Assembly (NCBI RefSeq): GCF_000495855.1
Contig: NZ_AWGF01000011.1
Coordinates: 124,001-188,000 of the forward strand
Source of the DNA: Asticcacaulis sp. YBE204
GTDB lineage: Bacteria; Pseudomonadota; Alphaproteobacteria; Caulobacterales; Caulobacteraceae
DNA: 64,000 nt
Direction of reading: 5' to 3'
Shown one piece after another: positions 33,566 through 41,893 of the stretch. Position 1 is the stretch's first letter. Each line of letters starts with the position of its first letter. The notes beneath the pieces are model-generated. The model had not been told where the DNA came from. It did not search any database and saw only the letters and a program-made list of their open reading frames with translations. The position numbers were made by a program, and so were the translations under genes.

Positions 33566-33817
33566 ACGGGCAGTTTTCCTCACGCTCAAAACCACAGATG
33601 CAACGCTTGGGCAATCGCCGACGAAAATCGCCGACGAAAATCGCCAACTTGGGGCACACCAGCACTATACGCCCTTAAGGCGAGATTCAGTCTCACAATT
33701 GCGGCAATGGCGTGTGAAATCAAGAGGGGTTAACCCGCAAGCTTTCACAGAGGGTGTCCTGTCTCGGCTTGACGACCGTTCCGACCTCTGAAATCGTTGC
33801 CTTTTACGGAGGGTAAG

Positions 33818-35044
33818 ATGCAGTTGCCGACAGACCAGAACGCGACCTTCGATCCGTTGAGCACGGCCTTTGCCCGCGATCCCTACCCCGACTATGCTGC
33901 GCTGCGCGCCACGGGCCAACCGGTCTTTTACGCGCCCTTCGATATCTGGCTCTTCTCGCGCCATACCGACGTGCAGGCCGCCGCCTTGAATCCGCTCAGT
34001 TTGCGCTCGCTCGACCATCTGATGACCGCCCGTGAAATGGCCGAGGAACGCCGCGCCCAGAACTGGCACGACATGCCGTTCCATTCGCGCTTCGTGCAGT
34101 TTTCCATGCTCAATGCCGACGGCGAGGTGCATCAGCGCCTGCGCAAGCTGGTCTTTCGCGAGTTCACGCCGGGCCAGATCGAACGGCTGAAAAGCGGCGT
34201 CGAATCCTATGTCGGCGGGCTGTTCGACCGCTTGGGCAAGCGCTTCGACTTTATCGAAGACCTGTGCGCCCACGTGCCGGGGCTGGCCATCGGGCGCTTC
34301 CTCGGCGTGCCGGACGAGGATTGCCACGCCCTGCGCCAGTGGTCCGAAGACATAGTGCAGTATTTCGATATCGACCGCACGGACGAACGAAAAGTCTTGG
34401 CCGAACGGACAACGAAGACCTTCTACGACTATCTGTCCGACCTGTCGAACCACCGCCGGAAACACCCTAAGGACGATCTGATCTCGCGTCTGATTACCCG
34501 CTGGGACGCCGGTGACCTGACCGAGGACGAATACGTCTCGACCTGTATGCTGATCCTGATGGCAGGACACGGCTCAACGATTGACGCGCTCGGCAACGGT
34601 CTGAACGCCTTACTGCGTTTCCCCGACCAGATGGCCCGTCTGCGGAATAATCCACAGTTGATGCCGACCGCCATACAGGAGATGTTTCGCTACGACGCGC
34701 CCCTGCCCTTCTTTCATCGCTATGCCTCAGACGACATGACCGTCAACGGCTGGGACATCCCCAAAGGCACGAAGATCGGCCTGCTCTATGCCTCGGCCAA
34801 CCGCGATCCGGAAGCATTCCTCGACGCCGACCGCTTCGATATCGGTCGCGCACCGAACCGGCATCTGGCCTTCGCCGCCGGACCGCATTTCTGCCTCGGC
34901 AATCATCTGGCGCGGATGAATATGGAGGCGGTCTTTTCGCAACTCCTCATCCGCTTCGGCCATATAGACATGACCGCAGAGCCCGAATTCAAATCCGGCC
35001 TGTCGTTGCGCGGGCCGAAATCTTTGCATATCGCAGTTCGTTAA
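33818..35044 (+). CDS. Cytochrome P450
   Basis: A 408-residue soluble bacterial P450 read from ATG 33818, with GGAGG 6-7 bases upstream. An earlier in-frame start at 33797 is not supported. The I-helix motif is LMAGHGSTID (about residues 248-257), the ExxR motif is EMFR, and the heme-thiolate loop is FAAGPHFCLGNHLAR with the ligand Cys near residue 358. The I-helix Ala-Gly-His-Gly-Ser differs from the usual AGxxT by Ser in place of Thr. The substrate cannot be read. No ferredoxin or reductase gene is adjacent, so redox partners are elsewhere. Confidence 0.94.
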   Translation: MQLPTDQNATFDPLSTAFARDPYPDYAALRATGQPVFYAPFDIWLFSRHTDVQAAALNPLSLRSLDHLMTAREMAEERRAQNWHDMPFHSRFVQFSMLNADGEVHQRLRKLVFREFTPGQIERLKSGVESYVGGLFDRLGKRFDFIEDLCAHVPGLAIGRFLGVPDEDCHALRQWSEDIVQYFDIDRTDERKVLAERTTKTFYDYLSDLSNHRRKHPKDDLISRLITRWDAGDLTEDEYVSTCMLILMAGHGSTIDALGNGLNALLRFPDQMARLRNNPQLMPTAIQEMFRYDAPLPFFHRYASDDMTVNGWDIPKGTKIGLLYASANRDPEAFLDADRFDIGRAPNRHLAFAAGPHFCLGNHLARMNMEAVFSQLLIRFGHIDMTAEPEFKSGLSLRGPKSLHIAVR

Positions 35045-35078
35045 TCTTTCATTAACCCTAAGCGTTCACCGTTTGTGC

Positions 35079-35300
35079 ATGCGTAAATCCCGTTCCCTCG
35101 GCCTCAGGCTCTACGACCGTGCCCTTGTTGAAATCCTCGGTCAGGTGCGTCCGCAAACGGCTGAGCGCGATCAGGCGACCGGCACCTATCGCATCGGTAA
35201 TTTCGACTATCATGAAAACGGTATAGCCCTGCCGTGCAAACCTCCGGCCCCGCCGGTCCTGCTGGTCTATTCGACCGGCTGCACTTTGGTCAGAGGCTAA
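35079..35300 (+). CDS. Possible small hypothetical protein
   Basis: A 73-residue frame that starts at ATG 35079, 34 bases after the P450 stop. It has a basic start (MRKSRSLGLRLYDRALVEILGQV), a polar middle and a C-terminal LPCKPPAPPVLLVYSTGCTLVRG stretch with two Cys. No ribosome site is clear and no homologue is recognised. A 94-codon frame lies on the other strand over the same bases, so the coding strand is uncertain. It could be non-coding. Confidence 0.35.
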   Translation: MRKSRSLGLRLYDRALVEILGQVRPQTAERDQATGTYRIGNFDYHENGIALPCKPPAPPVLLVYSTGCTLVRG

Positions 35301-35368
35301 AAAAACGCGGCTGACAAACCGGCGATGGCGGCCTATCTTCAACCGGAACGATCCGGAGGGGGAACATC

Positions 35369-36907
35369 ATGCGCATTCGTACCTTTTTACCGCTGGCACT
35401 GGCCATGGCCGCCCTGGCGACGCCGGTGACGGCCGCCCCCGCCGCCCCCGCCGGACCTGAGACCATCGAGACCGATTTCGCCTCGATGTACCGCCTGATG
35501 ATGCAGGCCGCCGATGAAACCACCAAAGGCGACAACGCCAGGGCGGTCGATACCCTCAAGGCCGTGATCCGCCACCCGCGGTTCGTCGACCTGCCGCTGG
35601 AATCGCAATTCGCCACCTTCCATGCCTTAGCTCTCAGCCTCTATGCCAATGGCGCGACTCAGGAAGCCTATGACCGCCTGTTACAAGCCGGGGTAATCGC
35701 CCCGGCCCTGCGCGACGCCGACTACTGGTTCGCTTTGGCCGACATCTGTAGCCAGATGGGCAAGGAAGAGGAGGCGCTCGACGCCGTCATCGTCGTGGCG
35801 CAAAAATGGCCGGACGCCGTTTCAGCCACCGAGAGCGAATACGTTTTCAGCCTGCTCACCCGCGCCAAGGCGCTGGACGACGGCGGTGCGCGCCGCCTGA
35901 AACTGCTCGAAGCGCTTTATGCGGGCAAATACACGTCGGAAAACCCGTTCATGCTCGCCGAAGGTCTGTGGTTCGACCTGTTCGAGATCTATGTGCAAAA
36001 GGGCGAGCGGGAAAAAGCCACGGCACTGGCCAAGGATTTCATCGAAGTCGGCAGTCTGGTGCGTCTGCACATCGACAACCGCTACACCGCCTTCCGCGCC
36101 GCCGCGCGCCCCGACCTGAACGCCGCCGTCGATGCTTCGATAAAGCGCGCCAAAATGCGCGCCGAAGCCCACCCGGCCCTGATCGAAGGCGCCAACACCT
36201 ACGCACTGGAACTGGTCGACGCCAACCGCCCGGCGGAAGCGCTCAAGGTCATCGACGCGGCCCTGAAAACCGCAGAGGTCAGCCCACCGTCCTTTACCGA
36301 TGTCGAGGAGCACCTCAACTGGGCACTGGACGCACGCAACTATATCCTCGGCAAGCTGGGCCGCTGGAAGGACGCCGAAACCGCCCAGATCAAGGCCCGC
36401 GACTACGCCCTCAGCAAGGACATGGACGTGGTCAGCCAGAAGCTCAATCTGGGCAGTTTCTATTACCAGCAGGGCAAGCCCGATCTGGCGCTGGAGGAAG
36501 TGGCAGGCGTCGATCTGACCCAGACCAGCCCCTACGGCATCATGGTCGCCGAAGAAATCCGCGCCTGCGCCTACGCGCAAAAGGGCGAGACAGAAAAGCT
36601 GAAAGCCTCGCTCGATTTCATGAAAGGTCAGGCGAAGGACGGCTATGCGCCTCTGCGCTCGGCGCTTCTGTGCGCCAACGATCAGGACGCGCTGGCGGCC
36701 CTGATCGTTGCGAAACTGGATGATCCCGATACGCGCTCCGACACCTTGATCGACGTGCAGACCTACCTGCCGGAACCGGCACCTACGCCGTATATGGCCG
36801 AACTCGACGCCCGCCGCGCCAAAATCATCGCCCGCCCCGACGTGCAGGCGGCGGTGGCGAAGTACGGCGTCATCCTGTCGATCCCGACGTTCAGGCCGAC
36901 CAATTAA
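35369..36907 (+). CDS. Exported TPR-like repeat protein
   Basis: A 512-residue protein with a signal peptide (FLPLALAMAALATPVTAAPAAPA). ATG 35369 has GGAGGGGG upstream. The body is all helical and shows degenerate tetratricopeptide repeats from about residue 35 to the end (for example QFATFHALALSLYANGATQEAYDRLLQ, YWFALADICSQMGKEEEALDAVIVVAQKW, LNLGSFYYQQGKPDLALEEV). It has no catalytic motif. Such proteins are usually periplasmic scaffolds. The neighbours, P450 and rnk, do not indicate a role. Confidence 0.75.
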   Translation: MRIRTFLPLALAMAALATPVTAAPAAPAGPETIETDFASMYRLMMQAADETTKGDNARAVDTLKAVIRHPRFVDLPLESQFATFHALALSLYANGATQEAYDRLLQAGVIAPALRDADYWFALADICSQMGKEEEALDAVIVVAQKWPDAVSATESEYVFSLLTRAKALDDGGARRLKLLEALYAGKYTSENPFMLAEGLWFDLFEIYVQKGEREKATALAKDFIEVGSLVRLHIDNRYTAFRAAARPDLNAAVDASIKRAKMRAEAHPALIEGANTYALELVDANRPAEALKVIDAALKTAEVSPPSFTDVEEHLNWALDARNYILGKLGRWKDAETAQIKARDYALSKDMDVVSQKLNLGSFYYQQGKPDLALEEVAGVDLTQTSPYGIMVAEEIRACAYAQKGETEKLKASLDFMKGQAKDGYAPLRSALLCANDQDALAALIVAKLDDPDTRSDTLIDVQTYLPEPAPTPYMAELDARRAKIIARPDVQAAVAKYGVILSIPTFRPTN

Positions 36908-36917
36908 TGTACGTGGC

Positions 36918-36945
36918 TTGACAATCCGTGCCTTGGCGCTAGGGT
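36918..36945 (+). promoter_or_regulatory. Strong housekeeping promoter before the rnk leader
   Basis: TTGACA (36918-36923), a 16-bp spacer and TAGGGT (36940-36945) inside GCTAGGGT. The GCTA element fits the Caulobacter sigma-73 consensus. The predicted start falls at or next to the ATG of a short ORF at 36953. Confidence 0.7.
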
Positions 36946-36952
36946 CCGGCGC

Positions 36953-37018
36953 ATGGCCATCCGCGCGCTTTTGCACCTCACCGGTTCGCTCAAGGGATAT
37001 CCCGTCACGGGATCATAG
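36953..37018 (+). CDS. 21-codon leader peptide ORF, probably leaderless
   Basis: ATG 36953 lies about 8 bases after the -10 element, so the transcript probably starts with the start codon. The frame runs MAIRALLHLTGSLKG to TAG 37016-37018. Its last codons lie inside a hairpin (36999-37013), which would let translation influence folding. A regulatory leader peptide is an inference. The only direct support is the promoter spacing and the downstream hairpins. Confidence 0.4.
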   Translation: MAIRALLHLTGSLKGYPVTGS

Positions 37019-37104
37019 CCCGAAGCCCGGCTGCGCGCTTTCCGGGTTTTGGGACCATCGCTAAGGACCCGGCGCCCGCTCACCCTTAGCGCTTTTCAGG
37101 CGCT
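36999..37104 (+). promoter_or_regulatory. Structured leader of rnk with alternative hairpins
   Basis: Hairpin 1 is ATCCCG-TCA-CGGGAT (36999-37013). Hairpin 2 runs 37019-37053 with CCCGG/CCGGG as its core. Hairpin 3 pairs CGCTAAGG (37059-37066) with CCTTAGCG (37084-37091), followed by CTTTT. AGCGC at 37088-37092 can instead pair with GCGCT at 37100-37104, which would break hairpin 3. This is the logic of an attenuator, although the T-run is short. Confidence 0.5.
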
Positions 37105-37163
37105 CACCTCAATCATCAATCCTTCCGCCCGATGCGCTGCATCCGGGCCTATCGTGGTGTGCC

Positions 37164-37571
37164 ATGACCGCTCAAAAAACCAGACTTCCCGCTATTCAGA
37201 TCGGCGATGACGACTTCCGCGCGCTGGAGGCCCTGACCGGGAGCGTGGCCGGCCCTCTTGCCGCCGCCGCCGAACAGTTGTTGACCGAACTGGAGCGCGC
37301 CCACCGGAAATCTCAGGCGAAAATACCCGCCACCGTCGTCGCCATGGGCGACCGCATTACCTTCGACCGCAACGGTGCCGAGACCACCGGCACCCTCGTC
37401 TTACCGCATGAGGCCGATATCAACGCCGGACGGCTATCGGTGCTGACGCCTGTCGGCGCGGCCCTGATCGGTTTGTCGATCGGGCAGTCGATCGCCTACC
37501 GCACCCCCGGCGGTGTCAGTCACACCCTGACGGTGCGGGCGATCGAAAGGCCTCCGTTAGAATGGCCCTGA
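37164..37571 (+). CDS. rnk: Nucleoside diphosphate kinase regulator Rnk / GreA-type C-terminal protein
   Basis: A 135-residue cytosolic protein. Residues about 10-50 form a short helical hairpin that replaces the GreA coiled coil, and residues about 55-130 form the FKBP-like GreA/GreB C-terminal domain (TVVAMGDRITFDRNGAETTGTLVLPHEADINAGRLSVLTPVGAALIGLSIGQSI and the PGG-VSHTLTVRAIE strand). Rnk binds RNA polymerase without rescuing backtracked complexes. It also influences nucleoside diphosphate kinase in some bacteria. A 210-base leader with its own promoter and hairpins precedes it. The stop abuts the convergent oligogalacturonate lyase gene with no gap. Confidence 0.9.
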   Translation: MTAQKTRLPAIQIGDDDFRALEALTGSVAGPLAAAAEQLLTELERAHRKSQAKIPATVVAMGDRITFDRNGAETTGTLVLPHEADINAGRLSVLTPVGAALIGLSIGQSIAYRTPGGVSHTLTVRAIERPPLEWP

Positions 37572-38891
37572 TCAAGCCTTGCCCACCTCGACGGCGTAGA
37601 CGTGGATCGGGCCGTGCATATTGGAGCGGAAGACCAGCCATTGGCCGTCCGGCGTGAATTGCAGGTTCGGCTCGGTCGTGTAGCTATGCTTGCTGAGGTT
37701 GACCAGTTTCGTCGCCCGCAGTACGCCCGGCCGGACCAGATCGGCAGCATCGGGGGCCGAGACGCCGAGGTCTTCGATGATTTCCGGCGTGAACAGGTAC
37801 ATCCACTTGCCGTCAGGCGCCTTGGCGACCATGTCGGCGTCGCCGCCATCACCGGCAAACAGCGTACCGTCGCGCGTCACCTGAAAATGCACCGACCATT
37901 CATTGCGCTGCATATGGTACCAGACGCGCTTGTGCGTCGTCAGGTCGTAGCTGGCCAGCCAGAAGTCCTCGCCGCGCGGGGTTTGCAGGTCGTAGAGGAT
38001 GCGGTTGCCGTCATAGGAGAAGAACTCGTGTCCGGCGATTTCCATATTCATGGCACGCTTATGGACGTTTTCCTTGCCCGTTCCGTCGGTTTTGATCGTC
38101 CAGATGCGGTCGACGCCATGCCACGGACCTTCGTGACAGTACATCAGGCGGTGCGGATCGGCGGGCGAAAACTGCACGTGGTTGAGCCAGTCAGTGGAGG
38201 CCGTAACCACCTTGCGCTCGCCGGTCTTGATATCGAGCGTGAAGATTTCCATCGGGATGTTCTGCTTGAGCCGTTCGGCCATGCGCACCTCCTTGGCCGC
38301 CTGAAAGCTCAAAGGCTTGCCGTCCGGACCCACCGCATTATAGCCGCCGTCGGTGCCGCCGACCTTCGGCCCCGGCTGGAGCTGGTATTCGCGCTCGGCC
38401 CAGGTTCCGGCCAGCAGCGTGTCGTCGGCATTGACCGAGGTGACGTAACCCTTGATGTCCCTGGCGATGGTGCGGATCTTGCCCGTCGTCATGTCGATGG
38501 CGACGATCTCGATACCGGCGCGGCCCGCGTCGTCGGCGGTCTTGATCACCCCGCCGGGATATTTGCGCGCATAGCAGATGTTCTTCGTGCGCGACACCAT
38601 CAGCGTGCCGTAACCGGCGGGCGTCAGGTGGCGCAGCTTGCGCGTCGCCATGTCGACCATCTGGATGCCCGACGGGCTGTCGAAGACCAGCCACTTGCCG
38701 TCGGCGGTAAAGGCGTTGTCGTGGAAGTAGAGCGATTTCGAGCCGTCTTCCTCGGACAAACGCACGATGCGATGGCCGGTGTCGGGATCGATCCAGTCCT
38801 TGGGAATTTCGGTTTTCGCAGGGGTTTGCGCCAATGCCGGAGACGCAAAAGCCGCCGCCGCAGCTCCCAATAAAAATTGCCGTTTATGCAC
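37572..38891 (-). CDS. ogl: Oligogalacturonate lyase, family PL22, exported
   Basis: A 439-residue protein started at GTG 38891 behind CAGGGAG. The signal is MHKRQFLLGAAAAAFASPALAQ, unlike the cytosolic enterobacterial enzyme, so this form is probably periplasmic. A seven-bladed propeller follows. Hallmarks are DPDTGHRIVRLSEEDGSKSLYFHDNAFT, TAGYGTL-like and YARKYPGG loops, HVQFSPADPHRLMYCHEGPWHGVDRIW, HEFFSYDGNRILYDL and EPNLQFTPDGQWLVFRSNMHG. The His residues and Gln in these loops bind Mn and act in catalysis. It splits unsaturated digalacturonate into the 5-keto product of pectin breakdown. It complements the rhamnogalacturonan block 7 kb away. Confidence 0.93.
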   Translation of the reverse strand: MHKRQFLLGAAAAAFASPALAQTPAKTEIPKDWIDPDTGHRIVRLSEEDGSKSLYFHDNAFTADGKWLVFDSPSGIQMVDMATRKLRHLTPAGYGTLMVSRTKNICYARKYPGGVIKTADDAGRAGIEIVAIDMTTGKIRTIARDIKGYVTSVNADDTLLAGTWAEREYQLQPGPKVGGTDGGYNAVGPDGKPLSFQAAKEVRMAERLKQNIPMEIFTLDIKTGERKVVTASTDWLNHVQFSPADPHRLMYCHEGPWHGVDRIWTIKTDGTGKENVHKRAMNMEIAGHEFFSYDGNRILYDLQTPRGEDFWLASYDLTTHKRVWYHMQRNEWSVHFQVTRDGTLFAGDGGDADMVAKAPDGKWMYLFTPEIIEDLGVSAPDAADLVRPGVLRATKLVNLSKHSYTTEPNLQFTPDGQWLVFRSNMHGPIHVYAVEVGKA

Positions 38892-39005
38892 GTCCGACAC
38901 TCCCTGAATTACGTATGGTTTCTTGAGATGCGATAGTATGGGATTGTCGTCGCAATTCAATCATGTTCACGCAAAAATGCGCATAATTTGTCGGAGCGGG
39001 ACGCT

Positions 39006-39890
39006 ATGACCACCTTAAGCAAACGCCATCTCTTAAGCGGTCTTGTGCTGGGCACCGGCATAGGTCTGGTTTTGTCGGGCTGTTCGACTCTGACGGCGTT
39101 CAACAGTATGACGCCGAAGGACGGAGGCTCGAAACGCGTGGCGCAGGACGTGGCCTATGGCGACAATCCGCGCCACAGATACGACGTCTATGCGCCGACG
39201 GGTGCGAAGCTTGCCAAGGGCTGGCCGGTACTGATCTTCTTTTTCGGCGGCGGCTGGGAGTCCGGCGACAAGAAGGACTATGCGTGGATGGGCCGGTCGC
39301 TGGCGGCCCTGGGCTATGTCGTCGCCGTTCCGAACTATCGCCTCTACCCCGAAGTCGTCTATCCGCGCTTCATGGAAGACGCCGCCGCCGCCGTGCGCCA
39401 TATTCAGCGCGAGGTCTCAGGTTTTGGCGGCGATGCGAAACGGCTGGGCGTGATGGGTCATTCGGCGGGCGCCTATATCGCTGCGACCTTGGCTTTGGAT
39501 GAAAGCTTCCTCAAATTCGATCCCGTCGCGTCGAACCCGTTCAGGGTCTGTGTCGGCATTGCGGGGCCTTATGATTTCTACCCCTTCGATGTTAAGGCCT
39601 CGATTCAGACCTTCGGTGCCTACCCCCGGCCGCAGGAAACCCAGCCGCTCAATCACGCCACCAAATCGACGACGAAATTCCTGTTCCAGCACAGCCGTGC
39701 CGACAGCGTCTGCGGCGTGCATAATTCGGTCAATCTCGACAAGGCCCTGAAAAAAGTCGGGACGGACTCGACTCTGCAACTCTATGACGGCCTGAGCCAT
39801 CAGGACTGCGCGGCCGTCTATTCGGTGCCTTTCCGGGGTAAAGCCCCGTTACGGGCGGATGCGGCGGCGTTTTTGAAGGCAAATCTCTGA
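39006..39890 (+). CDS. Lipoprotein alpha/beta hydrolase (carboxylesterase-like)
   Basis: A 294-residue protein read from ATG 39006, with GGAG upstream. The lipobox GLVLSGC near residue 33 predicts a lipid-anchored envelope protein. The fold is the HSL/carboxylesterase type: oxyanion region LIFFFGGGWESGD (in place of HGGG), YRLYPEVVYPRFMEDAAAAVRHI, nucleophile elbow GVMGHSAGAYIA, and HSRADSVCGVHNS before the last His (GLSHQD). The His of the HGGG motif is replaced by Phe. The neighbour on the other side is oligogalacturonate lyase, divergent. A role as pectin acetyl- or methylesterase is possible but unproved. Confidence 0.84.
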   Translation: MTTLSKRHLLSGLVLGTGIGLVLSGCSTLTAFNSMTPKDGGSKRVAQDVAYGDNPRHRYDVYAPTGAKLAKGWPVLIFFFGGGWESGDKKDYAWMGRSLAALGYVVAVPNYRLYPEVVYPRFMEDAAAAVRHIQREVSGFGGDAKRLGVMGHSAGAYIAATLALDESFLKFDPVASNPFRVCVGIAGPYDFYPFDVKASIQTFGAYPRPQETQPLNHATKSTTKFLFQHSRADSVCGVHNSVNLDKALKKVGTDSTLQLYDGLSHQDCAAVYSVPFRGKAPLRADAAAFLKANL

Positions 39891-39896
39891 GTCCCT

Positions 39897-40066
39897 ATAC
39901 CTCCCCGCTGGCGGGGAGGGTGGCATCGCGAAGCGATGACGGGTGGGGTGGACAACCAAGCTTCCGCAACCTTGTCGTAGGAAAACAAGACACCCCACCA
40001 CCACATCTCATTGGCCTGCGGCCAACTCGTGCGGTCCCCCTCCCCAACACGTTGGGGAGGTATAGA
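39897..40066. repeat. Dispersed intergenic inverted repeat, copy 5
   Basis: TACCTCCCCGC-TGGC-GGGGAGGGTGGC, GCGAAGCGATGACGGGTGGGGTGG, a central hairpin region, then CACCCCACCACCACATC, GCGGTCCCCCTCCCC and GTTGGGGAGGTATA. The two ends are inverse to each other. The same sub-type as the copy at 57703. Confidence 0.85.
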
Positions 40067-40106
40067 TGACTATTTTGCGCCGCACCCTTTTCAGGCGTGG
40101 AATTTC

Positions 40107-41654
40107 ATGACACAATATTCCATGACAAATGAAAGCAAAGCGGCACGTCATGCCGAAAATGACGCACACCTCGAAACCCTGACCGCAGGCGAGGCCATTC
40201 AGAAGCTAAAAGATATCTATTCTGCCGCCGTAAAGGCCTTGCAGACCGATCTTCAGGCCTATCTCTCCGATCGCACCAAACCGTCGAAGACCGCCCGTGA
40301 AACGGGCCGGTACTGCTATCCGCGCCTGATCGTGGTGTGGAAGGGCGTCGATTTCGACGAAGACGACGACGATGCGCCTCTGACCCACCGTCATCCGGTC
40401 GTCAATCGCGCCTTCGCCCGTTTCTCGCGTCCGGGCACCTATTCGTCCTCGATCACCCGCCCGGACCTGTTCGGCGACTCGGTCGAAGAGCAGCTCGAAC
40501 TGCTGCAAAAGGATTATAACGCCACGATCCACGTCGGCGTTTCGGATCAGGAAATCCCCTATCCCTACGTGCTCGACGGCGCAGGCCTCGACCTCAACAG
40601 CGTCTCGGCCTTCGATCTGGCGCGGCACTTCCCCACCACGGAACTGGCCCTGATCGGCAACGAAGTCGCCGACGGCATGGACCTGCTCGACACCGAAGGG
40701 CATAGACCCCTCGCCCTGTTCGACGGTCTGCGTACCGATTTTTCGCTGGCCCGCCTCAAGCACTATACCGGCACCCCAGCCGAGCATATCCAGTCCTATA
40801 TCCTGATGACCAACTATCATCGCTATGTCGATGTGTTCGTCACCTATGCCCTGGAACAACTCAAGAAACCCGACAGCCCCTATACGGCCCTGTCGTGCTG
40901 CGGCGGCATCGTCATCACCAAGGACACGCCGAACCCGCTGGAACTGATCGCCAATTCGCCGTGGCGCAAGTTCCAGATGCCGTCCTACCACCTGCTCTCC
41001 GCCGATCGTCAGGGGATCAGCCTCGTCAATATCGGGGTCGGTCCGTCCAACGCCAAGAACATCACCGACCACCTGGCCGTCATGCGCCCCCATGTGTGGC
41101 TGATGATCGGCCACTGCGGTGGTTTGCGCCCCTCGCAAAGCATCGGCGACTACGTGCTGGCCCACGCCTATCTGCGCGACGATCACGTGATGGACAACGT
41201 CCTGCCGCGCGAGATCCCGATCCCGCCGATCGCCGAAGTCCAGCAGGCCCTGCAACAGGCTGCGGTCAACATCACCGGTCAGGACGGCGACGCGCTGAAA
41301 AAGCGCCTGCGCACCGGGACCGTCGTCACCACCGACGACCGGAACTGGGAACTGCGTTATTCGTCCTCGGCGCTTCTGTTCTCGCAAAGCCGCGCCGTCG
41401 CCATCGATATGGAATCGGCGACGCTGGCCGCGCAGGGCTATCGTTTCCGCGTCCCTTACGGCACGCTGCTGTGTGTCTCGGACAAGCCGCTGCACGGCGA
41501 ATTGAAACTGCCCGGTCAGGCCAATCACTTTTATGAGCGCGCCATAGCGGAGCATATCGACATCGGCTTCGAGACGATCAACCTGCTGCGCAAGGCGGGC
41601 GAACGCCTGCATTCGCGCAAGTTGCGCGCCTTCGACGAGCCGCCGTTCCGGTAA
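40107..41654 (+). CDS. amn: AMP nucleosidase
   Basis: A 515-residue product read from ATG 40107. A second ATG at 40122 is also possible, and neither has a strong ribosome site. The enzyme splits AMP into adenine and ribose 5-phosphate. The N-terminal regulatory region and the C-terminal nucleoside-phosphorylase-like domain are both present: TGRYCYPRLIVVWKG, SITRPDLFGD, NYHRYVDVFV, SLVNIGVGPSNAKNITDHLAVMRPHVWLMIGHCGGLRPSQSIGDYVLAHAYLRDDHVMD, and AVAIDMESATLAAQGYRFRVPYGTLLCVSDKPLHGELK. The acidic FDEDDDDAPL segment is not seen in all homologues. Length is slightly above the E. coli enzyme. Confidence 0.95.
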   Translation: MTQYSMTNESKAARHAENDAHLETLTAGEAIQKLKDIYSAAVKALQTDLQAYLSDRTKPSKTARETGRYCYPRLIVVWKGVDFDEDDDDAPLTHRHPVVNRAFARFSRPGTYSSSITRPDLFGDSVEEQLELLQKDYNATIHVGVSDQEIPYPYVLDGAGLDLNSVSAFDLARHFPTTELALIGNEVADGMDLLDTEGHRPLALFDGLRTDFSLARLKHYTGTPAEHIQSYILMTNYHRYVDVFVTYALEQLKKPDSPYTALSCCGGIVITKDTPNPLELIANSPWRKFQMPSYHLLSADRQGISLVNIGVGPSNAKNITDHLAVMRPHVWLMIGHCGGLRPSQSIGDYVLAHAYLRDDHVMDNVLPREIPIPPIAEVQQALQQAAVNITGQDGDALKKRLRTGTVVTTDDRNWELRYSSSALLFSQSRAVAIDMESATLAAQGYRFRVPYGTLLCVSDKPLHGELKLPGQANHFYERAIAEHIDIGFETINLLRKAGERLHSRKLRAFDEPPFR

Positions 41655-41663
41655 GTCTGATCC

Positions 41664-41713
41664 ATAAAAAAACGCCCAAACCGCGGGACACTCCCGCCGG
41701 TTGGGCGTTTAAG
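41664..41713. terminator. Hairpin after amn
   Basis: AACGCCCAA-A-CC with an inner GCGGGA-CAC-TCCCGC and the closing GGTTGGGCGTT form a long stem. The plus strand has only TTT after it, while the minus strand has a run of seven T. It probably ends amn and blocks antisense reading from pabB. Confidence 0.75.
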
Positions 41714-41890
41714 GATACATCTCATGGACCTCCATCCATAGGCCGTTCCCTGTGAGCCGGTATCGATTGCATCGGAAACCAGCTACGGAGAAAACCTGTA
41801 TCCAGTATGGCCCTCAAAGGCTTGACTAACGAATCAAGTTGTTGTGAGCGTTAAGGCCTTGCTTGTGAACGTTATTCTGGATACCCGGAA
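41713..41890 (+). other. Leader region of pabB with outer stem GGATAC/GTATCC
   Basis: No gene is seen. GGATAC (41713-41718) and GTATCC (41798-41803) enclose about 80 bases that contain the hairpin ATGGA-CC-TCCAT. Downstream is CTTGACTAACGAATC with a possible -35. Whether this is an RNA element or chance pairing is open. Confidence 0.3.
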
Positions 41891-41893
41891 ACG

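Noticed and set aside
33613-33650. Short tandem repeat of ATCGCCGACGAAA type before the PAS kinase
   Set aside because: Only about two and a half units, no coding or structural sense beyond possible replication slippage.
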